DNA of 64,000 nt from Oscillospiraceae bacterium (GCA_021771675.1 JAETOP010000004.1:62001-126000); one strand, 5' to 3'. Positions 9,117 through 17,284 are shown, numbered from the stretch's first letter. Program-made: numbers and translations. The notes: generated by a model not told the origin, from the sequence alone.

Positions 9117-9569
9117 TCAGAATTCCACCCGAAGCCGCACCAGGGCGACCTGGGATTTTTCAAATGTGATGGTTTCCTTTCCCGCTTCCACGGTGACCCG
9201 GCCGTCCTCGTACCCCCGGAGAATTCCGGGAATCTCCTTCAAGCCGTTATGGGGGCGGTAGAGCTTGACCGTAACGGGGCTGCCCAGGAAACGCTCGAAA
9301 TCCTGGGGCCGTTTCAGGGCCCGCTCCAGCCCTGCTGAGCAGACCTCAAACTGATAGCTGCCGGGGATGGGGTCCTTTTCGTCCAGAATGGGGTCCACCG
9401 CCCGGGAGATGGCCTCGCAGTCGCTGATGTCCACGCCGCCCTCTTTGTCGATGTACAGGCGGAGGATATAGTCGGAGCCCTCCCGCAGGTATTCCACATC
9501 CCAAAGGCTGCACCCGTGCTCCTCCACAATGGGCTGGGCAAAGGCTGCCACCTGATCTGTGATTTTCAT
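9117..9569 (-). CDS. rimP: Ribosome maturation factor RimP
   Basis: 150 residues. RimP assists 30S assembly. N-terminal EHGCSLWDVEYLREGSDYILRLYIDKEGGVDISDCEAISRAVDP and the C-terminal SH3-like RPHNGLKEIPGILRGYEDGRVTVE are characteristic. It is the first gene of the nusA-infB operon: a sigma-A promoter lies about 75 bp upstream and a strong leader hairpin lies between promoter and start. AAGGAAG serves as ribosome binding site. Confidence 0.95.
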   Translation of the reverse strand: MKITDQVAAFAQPIVEEHGCSLWDVEYLREGSDYILRLYIDKEGGVDISDCEAISRAVDPILDEKDPIPGSYQFEVCSAGLERALKRPQDFERFLGSPVTVKLYRPHNGLKEIPGILRGYEDGRVTVEAGKETITFEKSQVALVRLRVEF

Positions 9570-9592
9570 GAAAACTTCCTTTCGTCAATAAG

Positions 9593-9619
9593 AAAGAGAG
9601 GGGATGAACCCCTCTCTTT
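9593..9619 (-). promoter_or_regulatory. Leader hairpin of the rimP-nusA operon
   Basis: A perfect 11-bp inverted repeat (AAAGAGAGGGG at 9593-9603, CCCCTCTCTTT at 9609-9619, 5-nt loop) lies in the 5' leader between the promoter at 9645-9673 and the rimP start at 9569. On the minus strand it is followed by CTTATT, a weak U-rich tract, so it could act as an attenuator or 5' stabiliser. Function inferred. Confidence 0.6.
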
Positions 9620-9708
9620 GATACTCCACTAAGCTTACGCTGTCATTATACCACGGTGATACCGGTTTTGCAATACCATTTTTTATATTTTTTGCCGCCT
9701 GTTTCCGG
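9611..9708 (-). repeat. Promoter cassette, copy 1 (rimP operon)
   Basis: 98-bp direct repeat matching 10100-10196. The inner ~55 bp from the -10 region outwards is essentially identical in both copies; the transcribed side differs at scattered bases. Each copy contains a complete minus-strand sigma-A promoter. Confidence 0.9.
9645..9673 (-). promoter_or_regulatory. Sigma-A promoter of the rimP-nusA-infB operon
   Basis: Minus-strand TTGCAA (9668-9673), a 17-bp spacer and a perfect TATAAT (9645-9650). The start point should be near 9638, giving a ~70-nt leader with the hairpin at 9593-9619. Confidence 0.85.
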
Positions 9709-9715
9709 AAATTTG

Positions 9716-10072
9716 TCATTCAAATTCGATGATCTCCTGCAGCCGGGCAGGCAGCTCCCCGGCATTCGTCAGCGGAAAGTCCCCATAGGGCGTGTGCAGC
9801 CGGTCCGCTGCCACCTTGTAGAGGAAAAAGGCCACACGGGAGGGATTTACCGGCTCCTCCGGCTCCTCGTAGGCTTCGCACAGCTTCTCTGTGCCGTCGG
9901 CATTCAGGTACTGCTCCATGTAGGGGCACTGCCAGTCTGATTTCCGGACGCCCTCCTGTGGCACGGCGAAACCGCCCCAGGCGATCTTCGAGGAGGGAAC
10001 TTGCAGCACCATCTCCACCAGAAACCACTGGCTGTTATAGTCATAGCACTGATAAAAAACCACATTGTTCAT
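9716..10072 (-). CDS. Hypothetical 118-residue protein
   Basis: I do not recognise this family. The start at 10072 (MNNVVFYQCYDYNSQWF) is preferred because GGAGG lies 8 nt upstream; the longer start at 10087 would overlap that site. The protein is cytoplasmic-looking, acidic and aromatic-rich, with no signal peptide or membrane segment; features are YNSQWFLVEM, a Trp/Cys-containing SDWQCPYMEQYLNADG stretch and an EEPEEPVNPSRV segment. It is a single-gene unit flanked by the two copies of a ~97-bp promoter cassette, so it should be transcribed much like the translation operon downstream. Confidence 0.7.
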   Translation of the reverse strand: MNNVVFYQCYDYNSQWFLVEMVLQVPSSKIAWGGFAVPQEGVRKSDWQCPYMEQYLNADGTEKLCEAYEEPEEPVNPSRVAFFLYKVAADRLHTPYGDFPLTNAGELPARLQEIIEFE

Positions 10073-10099
10073 GGGAGAAACCTCCATTTTTGCTGCGCT

Positions 10100-10196
10100 C
10101 CTCTCTTTGATACGCCACGAAGTTTACATGGTCACTATACCACGGTGATACCGGTTTTGCAATACCATTTTTTATATTTTTTGCCGCCTGTTCCGG
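10100..10196 (-). repeat. Promoter cassette, copy 2 (upstream of the hypothetical gene)
   Basis: 97-bp direct repeat of 9611-9708. It begins in the leader (CCTCTCTTTGAT), includes the full promoter and ends 6 bp beyond GCCGCCTG. Only half of the copy-1 leader hairpin is retained. Confidence 0.9.
10134..10162 (-). promoter_or_regulatory. Duplicated sigma-A promoter for the hypothetical gene
   Basis: Minus-strand TTGCAA (10157-10162), the same 17-bp spacer as the rimP promoter, and TATAGT (10134-10139), one base away from the TATAAT of the other copy. Confidence 0.8.
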
Positions 10197-10262
10197 CCGC
10201 CCCTACGGGTCCTAAGTTGACGTCATTGCCCAAAGGGGAGGGCTTTGGTTCGTCCCGCGGAA

Positions 10263-11363
10263 TTACGATTGGGCACCCAGCAGATCGCAGATTCTCTGGG
10301 CGGCGTCCTTGGGGATGACGGAGCGCTGGCAGGCGCGCATGTGCTCGATCTTCTCCGGGCACGACAGCAGGGCGAGGATGTTCTCCAATTCGGCCTGCTG
10401 GGCCTCCACCGCCAGCCCCATCCGGGTGAAGAACCTCCGGTTGAGGGTTTCGCAGCCGGGAATGGGGGGCAGCAGGGCCAGAGGAACCTCCATCACCGCC
10501 GCCTCGGTGGTGGAAAGCCCGCCGGGCTTGGTGAAATACAGGTCGCAGGCGCGCAGATATTCCGCCATCCGGTTCGTCTTCCCCAGCAGCTCCACCCTGC
10601 CGCCGTAGCGGCCCTCCAGATGCTTCCACAGGGAAGCGTTGCTGCCGCAGATGACGATCAGCTGCTCCCCGGTCTCCCGGGTGGCCCGGTACAGCAGCTC
10701 CACGGCCTTTTCCAGCTTGCCGCCGCCGATGCTGCCGCCGGACAGCAGCAGATACCGCCTATCCGCGGACAGGCCCAGCGCCTGCCGGGCATCCTCCCGG
10801 GTGATGCCCTCCCGGAAGGCCCTCCGGACGGGGATGCCCAGGGGGAAAAGCTTCTCCTGGGGGATGCCCCGGGACACAAATTCCCCGGTGAGCATGGGGG
10901 AGGGGATGACGAAGATGTCGCAGTCGCACTCCTCGGTGAAGGGAATGCAGGTATAGTCCGTGGCGATAAAGACGGTTTTCGGCGCCTTTCTGCCGTGGTT
11001 GCGCAGATAGGTGAGCATTTCCGCCGGGAATACGTGGGTGGTGACAATGGCGTCCACCGGATGGGCGTCCAGATATGCCCCCAGGGCGTCGGCGGCATAA
11101 CCGTTGGCGTAATATACCGGGGAACGCCAGGGCAGACGCCGGTAGGCGTTGCCCAGCGCATAGACGGCTCCAAACCCCCGGGGAGAGGTTTGGGCCAGGT
11201 TGATGTAGGTGTTGTCCACCCGCCGGGCAATCTTCCCACCGCAAAGGTCGAAAGGATTCAGCAGCGTGGCCCCATGACCCCGGCGCAGCAATTCCTCCTG
11301 CACCGCCTGAGCGGCTGAATTGTGCCCGCCGCCGGTGCCACAGGATAAAATCAGGATTTCCAA
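10263..11363 (-). CDS. MGDG-synthase-like glycosyltransferase (diacylglycerol glucosyltransferase type)
   Basis: 366 residues from a TTG at 11363 (GAGAGGAATTATT before it); the reading frame stays open further upstream but that part is antisense-like and lies over plsY. LSCGTGGGHNSAAQAVQEEL at the N-terminus is the monogalactosyl-diacylglycerol synthase/MurG-like signature; C-terminal YFTKPGGLSTTEAAVMEVPLALLPPIPGCE is the nucleotide-sugar-binding part with the GGxxTxxE pattern. The family transfers sugar to diacylglycerol at the inner membrane face. It follows plsY by 14 bp, which supports a membrane-lipid role. Donor sugar and number of transfers cannot be told. Confidence 0.88.
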   Translation of the reverse strand: MEILILSCGTGGGHNSAAQAVQEELLRRGHGATLLNPFDLCGGKIARRVDNTYINLAQTSPRGFGAVYALGNAYRRLPWRSPVYYANGYAADALGAYLDAHPVDAIVTTHVFPAEMLTYLRNHGRKAPKTVFIATDYTCIPFTEECDCDIFVIPSPMLTGEFVSRGIPQEKLFPLGIPVRRAFREGITREDARQALGLSADRRYLLLSGGSIGGGKLEKAVELLYRATRETGEQLIVICGSNASLWKHLEGRYGGRVELLGKTNRMAEYLRACDLYFTKPGGLSTTEAAVMEVPLALLPPIPGCETLNRRFFTRMGLAVEAQQAELENILALLSCPEKIEHMRACQRSVIPKDAAQRICDLLGAQS

Positions 11364-11377
11364 AATAATTCCTCTCT

Positions 11378-11983
11378 TTATAGCAATTGTATCTGCATGG
11401 CCTCCCGGGGCTCCTTGCTCATGTGCAGCCGAAGACCCACCACGCAGCAGATCAGGAAAAAGCCCAGTACCATCTCCCTGGGCTGAGCGCCCAGAATCAG
11501 ACAGACCAGCGCCGCCAGATAGGAGAAAATTGTTCGCTGAAAATGGGGCGTGACCTTTATCACCAGGGAGAAAAAGATGAATGCCCCTGCAAAAACGGCA
11601 AAAGGCTGCCAGCAGGGCAGCAGCCCCAGCAGCACGCCGAAGGTCACCGCAATGCCCTTGCCGCCCCGGAAATTGTGGTACACAGAGAAGGCGTGCCCCA
11701 CTACCGGCGCCGCAATTATCAACGCCAGAGCCAGGGTGGGAGAACTGCCCCTGTCCGGCCCATTCAGAAAAAGCCACACCGGGAGAAAGCCCTTGAGCAG
11801 ATCTCCCGCCAATGTTCCCGCTCCGCACAGAAAGCCGCCGTACCGGAAGGCGTTGGTGGCGCCGGGATTTTCATCCTTGCTTTTCGCCAGAATTTCCTTC
11901 CCCAGCAGCCGGGCCCACACAAAGGCAAACAGCATGCTGCCCGACAGATACCCGCAAACGCCAAAAAACAGTGCCCTTGTCAT
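11378..11983 (-). CDS. plsY: Acyl-phosphate:glycerol-3-phosphate acyltransferase
   Basis: 201 residues, integral membrane protein. PlsY makes lysophosphatidic acid from acyl-phosphate and glycerol-3-phosphate. Conserved motifs seen: GYLSGSMLFAFVWARL (about 11-26), ENPGATNAFR (about 38-47, the phosphate-binding loop) and GHAFSVYHNFRGGKGIAVTFG (about 96-116). Its start overlaps the histidine kinase stop by 4 nt, so it is translationally coupled to the two-component system. Confidence 0.95.
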   Translation of the reverse strand: MTRALFFGVCGYLSGSMLFAFVWARLLGKEILAKSKDENPGATNAFRYGGFLCGAGTLAGDLLKGFLPVWLFLNGPDRGSSPTLALALIIAAPVVGHAFSVYHNFRGGKGIAVTFGVLLGLLPCWQPFAVFAGAFIFFSLVIKVTPHFQRTIFSYLAALVCLILGAQPREMVLGFFLICCVVGLRLHMSKEPREAMQIQLL

Positions 11984-13044
11984 TTTGCCCCCTCCTCCTG
12001 GGGTAGATTCACGGTAAAAATTACCGCTCCGCCCTTGCTCTGGGCCTCCACAGTGCCGTGGTGCAGCTCCACGATCTTCTTCACAATGGCCAGGCCCACG
12101 CCGTTGCCGGTGGAGCCATGGGACTGGTCCACCTGATAAAATTTCTGAAAAATACGCTTCAAATCCGACTCCGGAATATAGCCGCTGTTGGTAATTGTCA
12201 CTTGAACGGCATCCTGCTCCCGAATGATGCGCACCTGGACAGGGCCATATTCCGGGGAGAACTTCACCGCATTGTGGAGCAGATTGATGAAGACCTCCTT
12301 CATCAGCGACTCATTGGCCCGGATACCCACCTCCGGGAACTCCATATCCAGCTCGATGTGCTTGGCACTCCAGTCGTTTTCCAGCAGCAGCGCCGCCCCC
12401 CGCAGCTGTTCGGAGAGATTATATTCTGTAACGCCGGTGAGAATGGTCTGGTTTTCCACCTTGGTCAGCTTTAAGACATTGGTCGCCATGGCGGAAAGCC
12501 GTGTGGACTCCTCCACGATGGCGTCGATGTATTCCCTCCGCTGCACCTCGTCCAAATCCGCCCGCTGGAGAAGCTTGGCAAATCCGGCGATGGAGACAAT
12601 GGGGGTCTTGAATTCGTGGGAAAAATTGTTCACGAAGTCCCGGCGAAGCATCTCGGTGTCCCCCAGCTCCTGGGCCATTTTGTTGAAGCTCTCCTCCACC
12701 TGCAAAAAGGATGGAATCAGGGAAATGGGCTTTTTGAAATGAACCCGGGCCTGGAAATCCCCATCCGCCAGCCGGTTCATCTGGTCGATGAGCCAGTTGA
12801 TGGGCCGCAGGGGGATCCGCACCGCCAGCATGGACAGTCCCGTGCCCACGATCACGCTGATGGCGGACATGGATACCAGCAGCTGTGAGCTCTCCGGAAA
12901 CCAATCGTTCTGGATGGGCAGGATGCCAAGTAAGGTAAGCACATAGCTCAGTGCTGTGGCCACTGCCACCGAGGCTGCCAGAATGCCAAAGGTCAGCAGA
13001 GCGAACAAAACTGTCAGGGAAAACCCTCGTTTCCGATGCTTCAT
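11980..13044 (-). CDS. Sensor histidine kinase (HAMP-HisKA-HATPase)
   Basis: 354 residues. Two membrane segments (about 9-39 and 54-75) enclose a very short outer loop, so it probably senses the membrane or a partner. A HAMP region (about 78-130) leads to HisKA with FSHEFKTPIVS (phosphorylated His about 143) and the ATPase boxes NLLHNAVKFSP, then GNGVGLAIVKKIVELHHG. Start codon overlaps the response regulator stop by 4 nt and its stop overlaps plsY, forming one coupled unit. The signal is unknown. Confidence 0.93.
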   Translation of the reverse strand: MKHRKRGFSLTVLFALLTFGILAASVAVATALSYVLTLLGILPIQNDWFPESSQLLVSMSAISVIVGTGLSMLAVRIPLRPINWLIDQMNRLADGDFQARVHFKKPISLIPSFLQVEESFNKMAQELGDTEMLRRDFVNNFSHEFKTPIVSIAGFAKLLQRADLDEVQRREYIDAIVEESTRLSAMATNVLKLTKVENQTILTGVTEYNLSEQLRGAALLLENDWSAKHIELDMEFPEVGIRANESLMKEVFINLLHNAVKFSPEYGPVQVRIIREQDAVQVTITNSGYIPESDLKRIFQKFYQVDQSHGSTGNGVGLAIVKKIVELHHGTVEAQSKGGAVIFTVNLPQEEGAK

Positions 13045-13715
13045 TCCTTCCTCACCGCCTTATAGCCCAGTCCCCGGACGGACTCCACGCTGAACTCCTC
13101 CCAGCCCTCAAAGCGCTTGCGCAGCCGCCCTACGTGAACCGTCACGGTTTCCCAGCCGGTTTCACAGTCCATGCCCCATATCTCGTCCATGAGCTGAATC
13201 CGGGTGAAGATTTTGCCGGGGTAGGACAGCAGCTTGTACAGCAGCAGAAATTCCTTCTGGGGCAGCTCCTGCACCTGCCCCGGCCGGGAGACGGTGAAGG
13301 AGTCGTAGTCCAGCACCACATCTCCGATGACAATCCGCCGGTCGTTGACGATTTTGGCCCGCCGCAGCAGTGCCTTGATTCGCAGCAGCATTTCCTCCTC
13401 GTCGATGGGCTTTGTGATGTAATCGTCGGTGCCTACCAGGAAGCCCCGGTGCTTGTCCTCCGGCAGATGCTTGGCGGAAACCATGAGAATGGGCAGGGTG
13501 TTGTTATTCTCCCGCAGCGTGGCGGTGAATTCATAGCCGTCCATATTGGGCATCATGATGTCCAGCACCACCAGATCGATGTGTTCCCGGTCCAGCATCT
13601 GCAAGGCCTGCTGCCCATCTGCTGCGGTGAATACATGATAATGCTCCGCCTCCAAAATCGCCTTCATCAGAAGCCGGGTGTTTTTGTCATCATCGGCCAC
13701 CAAAATGTTAATCAC
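13041..13715 (-). CDS. OmpR/PhoB-type response regulator
   Basis: 224 residues from a GTG at 13715 preceded by GGGAGGG. The receiver domain has the acidic pair DDD (8-10), the phosphorylated Asp 52 in VVLDIMMPNMDGYE, Thr/Ser in MVSAKH and Lys in YITKPID. The winged-helix DNA-binding domain ends with TVHVGRLRKRFE and SVRGLGYKAV. It heads the operon RR-HK-plsY-glycosyltransferase and has a good sigma-A promoter upstream. Confidence 0.95.
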   Translation of the reverse strand: MINILVADDDKNTRLLMKAILEAEHYHVFTAADGQQALQMLDREHIDLVVLDIMMPNMDGYEFTATLRENNNTLPILMVSAKHLPEDKHRGFLVGTDDYITKPIDEEEMLLRIKALLRRAKIVNDRRIVIGDVVLDYDSFTVSRPGQVQELPQKEFLLLYKLLSYPGKIFTRIQLMDEIWGMDCETGWETVTVHVGRLRKRFEGWEEFSVESVRGLGYKAVRKE

Positions 13716-13764
13716 GGCACGTTCCCTCCCGTTCTTTTACAATGTGAGCATAAATTACCATGCC

Positions 13765-13793
13765 ATTCTAAACCGAAAGAAAACAAATGGCAA
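13765..13793 (-). promoter_or_regulatory. Sigma-A promoter of the two-component/lipid operon
   Basis: Minus-strand TTGCCA (13788-13793), 17-bp spacer, TAGAAT (13765-13770). The start point would be about 13758, 43 nt before the GTG start codon of the response regulator. Confidence 0.65.
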
Positions 13794-13899
13794 GGGAATC
13801 CCCCAAATTCTCCTGTGTTTATCGGATTTAACTCAGCGCCTGGGTAACGATTTCCCACCATCCCGGTGCGCATTTGCTGTGCGAGGGGCACTTCGGTTC

Positions 13900-13928
13900 T
13901 TGCGGCCGGGCGCATTTCGCGCTATACT
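13900..13928 (+). promoter_or_regulatory. Possible promoter of the merR gene
   Basis: TTGCGG (13900-13905), 17-bp spacer, TATACT (13923-13928), 65 bp before the merR ATG. The -35 is weak. The intergenic region 13716-13992 contains this and the divergent promoter and no other feature that I can see. Confidence 0.4.
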
Positions 13929-13992
13929 TGCTTTGTAAAATACAGCCGGACATACAGCCGCTGCTGTCTTTGGCCGGATAGGAAGTGTAGCC

Positions 13993-14802
13993 ATGTTCTA
14001 TGATATTTCCGATGTGTGCCGCTTGTTTCGCCTGTCGCCCAACAGTGTGCGGTATTACGAAAGCCTGGGGCTGATCCATCCCGCACGCACCTCGGGCGGG
14101 CGGCGCAAATTCTCCATTGAAGAAATGCGTATGCTGCTGCGCATCAAGTCCCTTCAGCAGTTGGGACTGGATTTGCAGACGATTAAAGACCATTTCATCA
14201 ATGAAACACCGTTTGTACCTAAAATGTTATCTGAGATTATGGATGGAAAAATTATTCAGATGGAACAGCAGATTCGTTATCTTCAGTCCAGCGTGGATAT
14301 GCTGCGCCAATACGAGCAGCGGCTGCAAGAGGCTGCTCTAAACACGAATCAGCCACAAAGTGCAGACTTTCCAAATGTGTATTTTTTGCCGATGAAATCG
14401 CTCTTCGGTCGCTCGACAGAAGAGCGGGATATGTTATCGCAATGGTTTGACGCAATCCCGCTGGTGCGCAAAATGGACTATTACCAGATAAATGAAACAG
14501 GATCAATTACTTCCTGTTCCGGGTATTGCATCAAACAGGATGTGGCCATTCGCTTGTCCCTGCCGATGCTGGAAAAGGCTGAACATCTGCAATTTGCCAA
14601 TGGACTTAAATTTCATTGTACATTTCCATGGCTTGGCCAGCGTGGTCTGACGACGCAGGAGCTGTATTTGCTGGCGGATAAGGTGCGGGCAATGCGTCCG
14701 TGGCAGAATATCCGTGTCTTAGTTGCGTATCTTTATGGTGCACGGGAAGAATCTGCCGTCCAGCGCCATTATGAAATATGGATTTCTAAGGACATACAAT
14801 AA
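13993..14802 (+). CDS. MerR-family transcriptional regulator with C-terminal effector domain
   Basis: 269 residues. The winged-helix N-terminus MFYDISDVCRLFRLSPNSVRYYESLGLIHPARTSGGRR (1-38) is a standard MerR DNA-binding domain; a coiled-coil dimerisation helix follows (about 75-125, rich in Q and L). The C-terminal ~150 residues resemble a GyrI/BmrR-like ligand-binding fold (SITSCSGYCIKQD, FHCTFPWLGQRG) but no metal-binding cysteines are obvious. It lies directly before, and in the same direction as, a GH3 hydrolase, suggesting it controls that gene in response to a small molecule. AT content is higher than in the surrounding genes. Confidence 0.88.
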   Translation: MFYDISDVCRLFRLSPNSVRYYESLGLIHPARTSGGRRKFSIEEMRMLLRIKSLQQLGLDLQTIKDHFINETPFVPKMLSEIMDGKIIQMEQQIRYLQSSVDMLRQYEQRLQEAALNTNQPQSADFPNVYFLPMKSLFGRSTEERDMLSQWFDAIPLVRKMDYYQINETGSITSCSGYCIKQDVAIRLSLPMLEKAEHLQFANGLKFHCTFPWLGQRGLTTQELYLLADKVRAMRPWQNIRVLVAYLYGAREESAVQRHYEIWISKDIQ

Positions 14803-14924
14803 ACATAGTGCCTAATTTTTATAACATTTGTTTTTGATTTTCTATTGCTTCTGCATCTATTAGATGTTACTCTTTTCTTGCGGATGAACGATAGATTCGC
14901 AAAAAATAGAAGGGAGACATTTAA

Positions 14925-15089
14925 ATGAAGAAACAAATGAAGAGAATTGCGTTGTTGCTGGCTCTCGTCATGCTGGTTAGCAGCATCGGCGTCACGGCTT
15001 TTGCCGAGGAGTCCGCAATCAAAGAAAGCGCATCCGGCTTCTACTACGTGGAAGCCAACGGCGAGCAGCCCCGCCTGAGCCACGTGTGA
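14925..15089 (+). CDS. 54-residue signal-peptide ORF, 5' part of the GH3 gene
   Basis: Begins MKKQMKRIALLLALVMLVSSIGVTAFAEE after a GGGAG site: a clear signal peptide with an AFA-EE cleavage site, then ESAIKESASGFYYVEANGEQPRLSHV and a stop. The stop overlaps the GTG at 15086 of the GH3 frame as GTGA. Removing one GT from the GTGTG at 15084-15088 fuses ...RLSHV to NDLVSQM, a natural GH3 N-terminus. Either the gene carries a 2-nt frameshift, or the sequence has an error, or the two parts are translationally coupled (which would leave the enzyme without its export signal). Confidence 0.75.
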   Translation: MKKQMKRIALLLALVMLVSSIGVTAFAEESAIKESASGFYYVEANGEQPRLSHV

Positions 15090-17284
15090 ACGACCTGGTC
15101 TCCCAGATGGACCTGGATGTAAAGCTGGGCAATCTGGCCAACGACTTTACAGGCGGTGCATTCTCTCCCATCTACCCCATGCAGGACGAATGGCTGTATG
15201 GACAGGAGGATCACATCACCCTCAGCGATAACATTACCTATCGCCCCATGTGGTGGGAAATCAACAAGAATCATGTTACCCACTATTCTTACAGCTCCAC
15301 CGGCACTCCCAAGGAGCAGTTGGATACGCTGAATGCCATTCAGAGCATCGGCGAAAGTGCAACACTGGGCATCCCCATCTCCTTTGAGACTGACCGCCCC
15401 TACAACACCTTTGGCTCCATGGTCAACATGCCCTACTATGCCTTCGGTGTGGCCCATGATCCTGAGCTGCTCTACAACATGGTTGCCCAGTATTCCAAGG
15501 AAATGGCTGCCATGGGCTACACCACCATCTTCCACAGCTACGGCGTGGAAATTGGTTCCTGGTACGGCGATGAAGTTAACTATATCTCCGACATGATCGT
15601 GCCTGAGACCCTGGCTTACGAGGAGAACGGTCTGCACGCCATGACCAAGCACTATATCGCCCGTGGCGGTCGTAACAGCTTTGCCGATGCCCGTTCCGAT
15701 GCGAAGCTGTGGGAAAACTACATGGTGCCTTGGAAGGCCGCCGTGCAGGAAGGCAAGACCTCTACCATCATGCTCAACGCCGGTTACGGCATTGAGGACA
15801 ACCCGATCTACTTCGACGGCATTACCCTTGGCTATCTGCGCAACGAGCTGGGCTTCGAGGGCGTGATCTGCACTGACTGGCCCCTGAACATGAATGCTTA
15901 TGATGAATCCTACGCCAGTGATGGCCGCAAGGTTGGCGACATGACTCTGGGCGAAAAGTACACCTTTATGATGGAATGCGGCATCGATCAGTTTGGCGTG
16001 TTCCGCATTGAGCATGGCACCGATACCAGCAGCTATTATACCTCCGGCAGCTTCGACTGCCTCTTCTGGCCTGATGTCCTCAAGGCAGAAATCGAAGCCG
16101 GTAAGATGGATGTTTCCATTGTGGACGCTGCCATCGGTCGTGCCATGAAGAACAAGTTCCGCCTGGGACTGTTCGAGGATCCCTTCAACGATTACGCCGA
16201 GCTGGAAGCGCTCTTTGCCAGCGAGGAATACAAAGCCGAGCACTTTGAACTGAACAGCGTTGAGGATGTTGTCCGTGCCCGTACCGAGCAGATGAACGCT
16301 TGGGACGAGGAACTGATGGAGAAGTCCGCTGTGCTGCTCAAGAACGACAACAATACCCTGCCTCTGGCTGCCGGAACAAAGGTATACCTGACCAGCAACT
16401 CCGGGGAAGTGCTGGATAAGGATATTGTCGCCATCGGCGCAAAGACTGAAATTGTGGATTCCTTTGAGACAGCCGATGTGGTTGTAGCTCATATGACCGC
16501 ACTGGACGAAACCTGGGAGTATGTCATTGAGGATGCAAAGGCCGCTGGAAAGCCCATTGTTCTGGTGCTGGAAGGCACCAATGGCCGCAGAGGCGTCAGC
16601 GTGGAGCCTACCGAGCGTGAGGCGAGCGCCTGCGCGGCCATCCTGATGCAGACCTACAACAGCCTGCCTGACCATGGCACTGCACTGCCGCAGTTTTATC
16701 ACTACACCTTCCCCAACGTGACGGCGGATATGCTCTTTGGTCAGCGGGTGCCCCAGGGCAGCCTGGTTTACGAGATTGGCCGCAATAGCGATGAGTATCT
16801 GCTCTCCTGGGGTGATTTGCAGCTGGACATCGGCGTGAGTGACGAAATGCGCCTGTACCTGGCGGCAGCCATCCGCAACCAGCCCGATCTGCTGGTGCCC
16901 AACAACCTGGGCGACGTGCTCTATACCACCAACTTTGGCATGACCTACGGCGCACAGCCCGACTTTGACATTAACACCCTGGTTCTGCCCAAGGCCGTGC
17001 AGACCTTCGAGGAAGAGTATCGTGGCAGTATGCGCACAGTGACCCGTGCGGTCGAAGCTGTGCAGAAAGCTGGCGTGGCTTTCCCCATTAGCTTCATTGC
17101 ACAGAACAACGGCGATGACGGCTCCTTCATGGCTGAGGTATACGAAGGCGATCAGCTGCTGGCCAGCAAGTTTGTGGCGCTGGACGCCGGTCAGTTCCGT
17201 GTAATCACCATTGAGCTGACGCTGGATGCGGGTACCCATGAGATCAGTGTATGTGGCCTGACCAAAACCATCGTGGTTGAGTAA
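15086..17284 (+). CDS. Glycoside hydrolase family 3-like protein (signal peptide in another frame)
   Basis: 732 residues in the main frame. The GH3 N-terminal barrel is recognised from NDLVSQMDLDVKLGNL, the KHY-IARGG motif (Lys188-His189, cf. KHF in the family) and GVICTDW, whose Asp264 is in the nucleophile position. A C-terminal alpha/beta sandwich (about 320-590) has the usual LLKNDNNTLPLA start; a beta-rich C-terminal domain (about 640-732) resembles an Ig/FnIII-like module. Substrate unknown. Preceded by a MerR regulator and followed by a strong terminator. The frame break to the signal peptide at 15084-15088 makes export doubtful as sequenced. Confidence 0.85.
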   Translation: MNDLVSQMDLDVKLGNLANDFTGGAFSPIYPMQDEWLYGQEDHITLSDNITYRPMWWEINKNHVTHYSYSSTGTPKEQLDTLNAIQSIGESATLGIPISFETDRPYNTFGSMVNMPYYAFGVAHDPELLYNMVAQYSKEMAAMGYTTIFHSYGVEIGSWYGDEVNYISDMIVPETLAYEENGLHAMTKHYIARGGRNSFADARSDAKLWENYMVPWKAAVQEGKTSTIMLNAGYGIEDNPIYFDGITLGYLRNELGFEGVICTDWPLNMNAYDESYASDGRKVGDMTLGEKYTFMMECGIDQFGVFRIEHGTDTSSYYTSGSFDCLFWPDVLKAEIEAGKMDVSIVDAAIGRAMKNKFRLGLFEDPFNDYAELEALFASEEYKAEHFELNSVEDVVRARTEQMNAWDEELMEKSAVLLKNDNNTLPLAAGTKVYLTSNSGEVLDKDIVAIGAKTEIVDSFETADVVVAHMTALDETWEYVIEDAKAAGKPIVLVLEGTNGRRGVSVEPTEREASACAAILMQTYNSLPDHGTALPQFYHYTFPNVTADMLFGQRVPQGSLVYEIGRNSDEYLLSWGDLQLDIGVSDEMRLYLAAAIRNQPDLLVPNNLGDVLYTTNFGMTYGAQPDFDINTLVLPKAVQTFEEEYRGSMRTVTRAVEAVQKAGVAFPISFIAQNNGDDGSFMAEVYEGDQLLASKFVALDAGQFRVITIELTLDAGTHEISVCGLTKTIVVE

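Noticed and set aside
11364..11828. N-terminal extension of the MGDG-synthase-like protein
   Set aside because: The extra ~155 codons lie in another frame of plsY and show no homology; the TTG at 11363 has GAGAGGA upstream and starts the conserved motif.
14803..14924. MerR-type operator/promoter with 19-bp spacer before the GH3 gene
   Set aside because: Only a weak TTGATT...TATTAG pair with 18-bp spacing and no convincing dyad could be seen; not strong enough to list.
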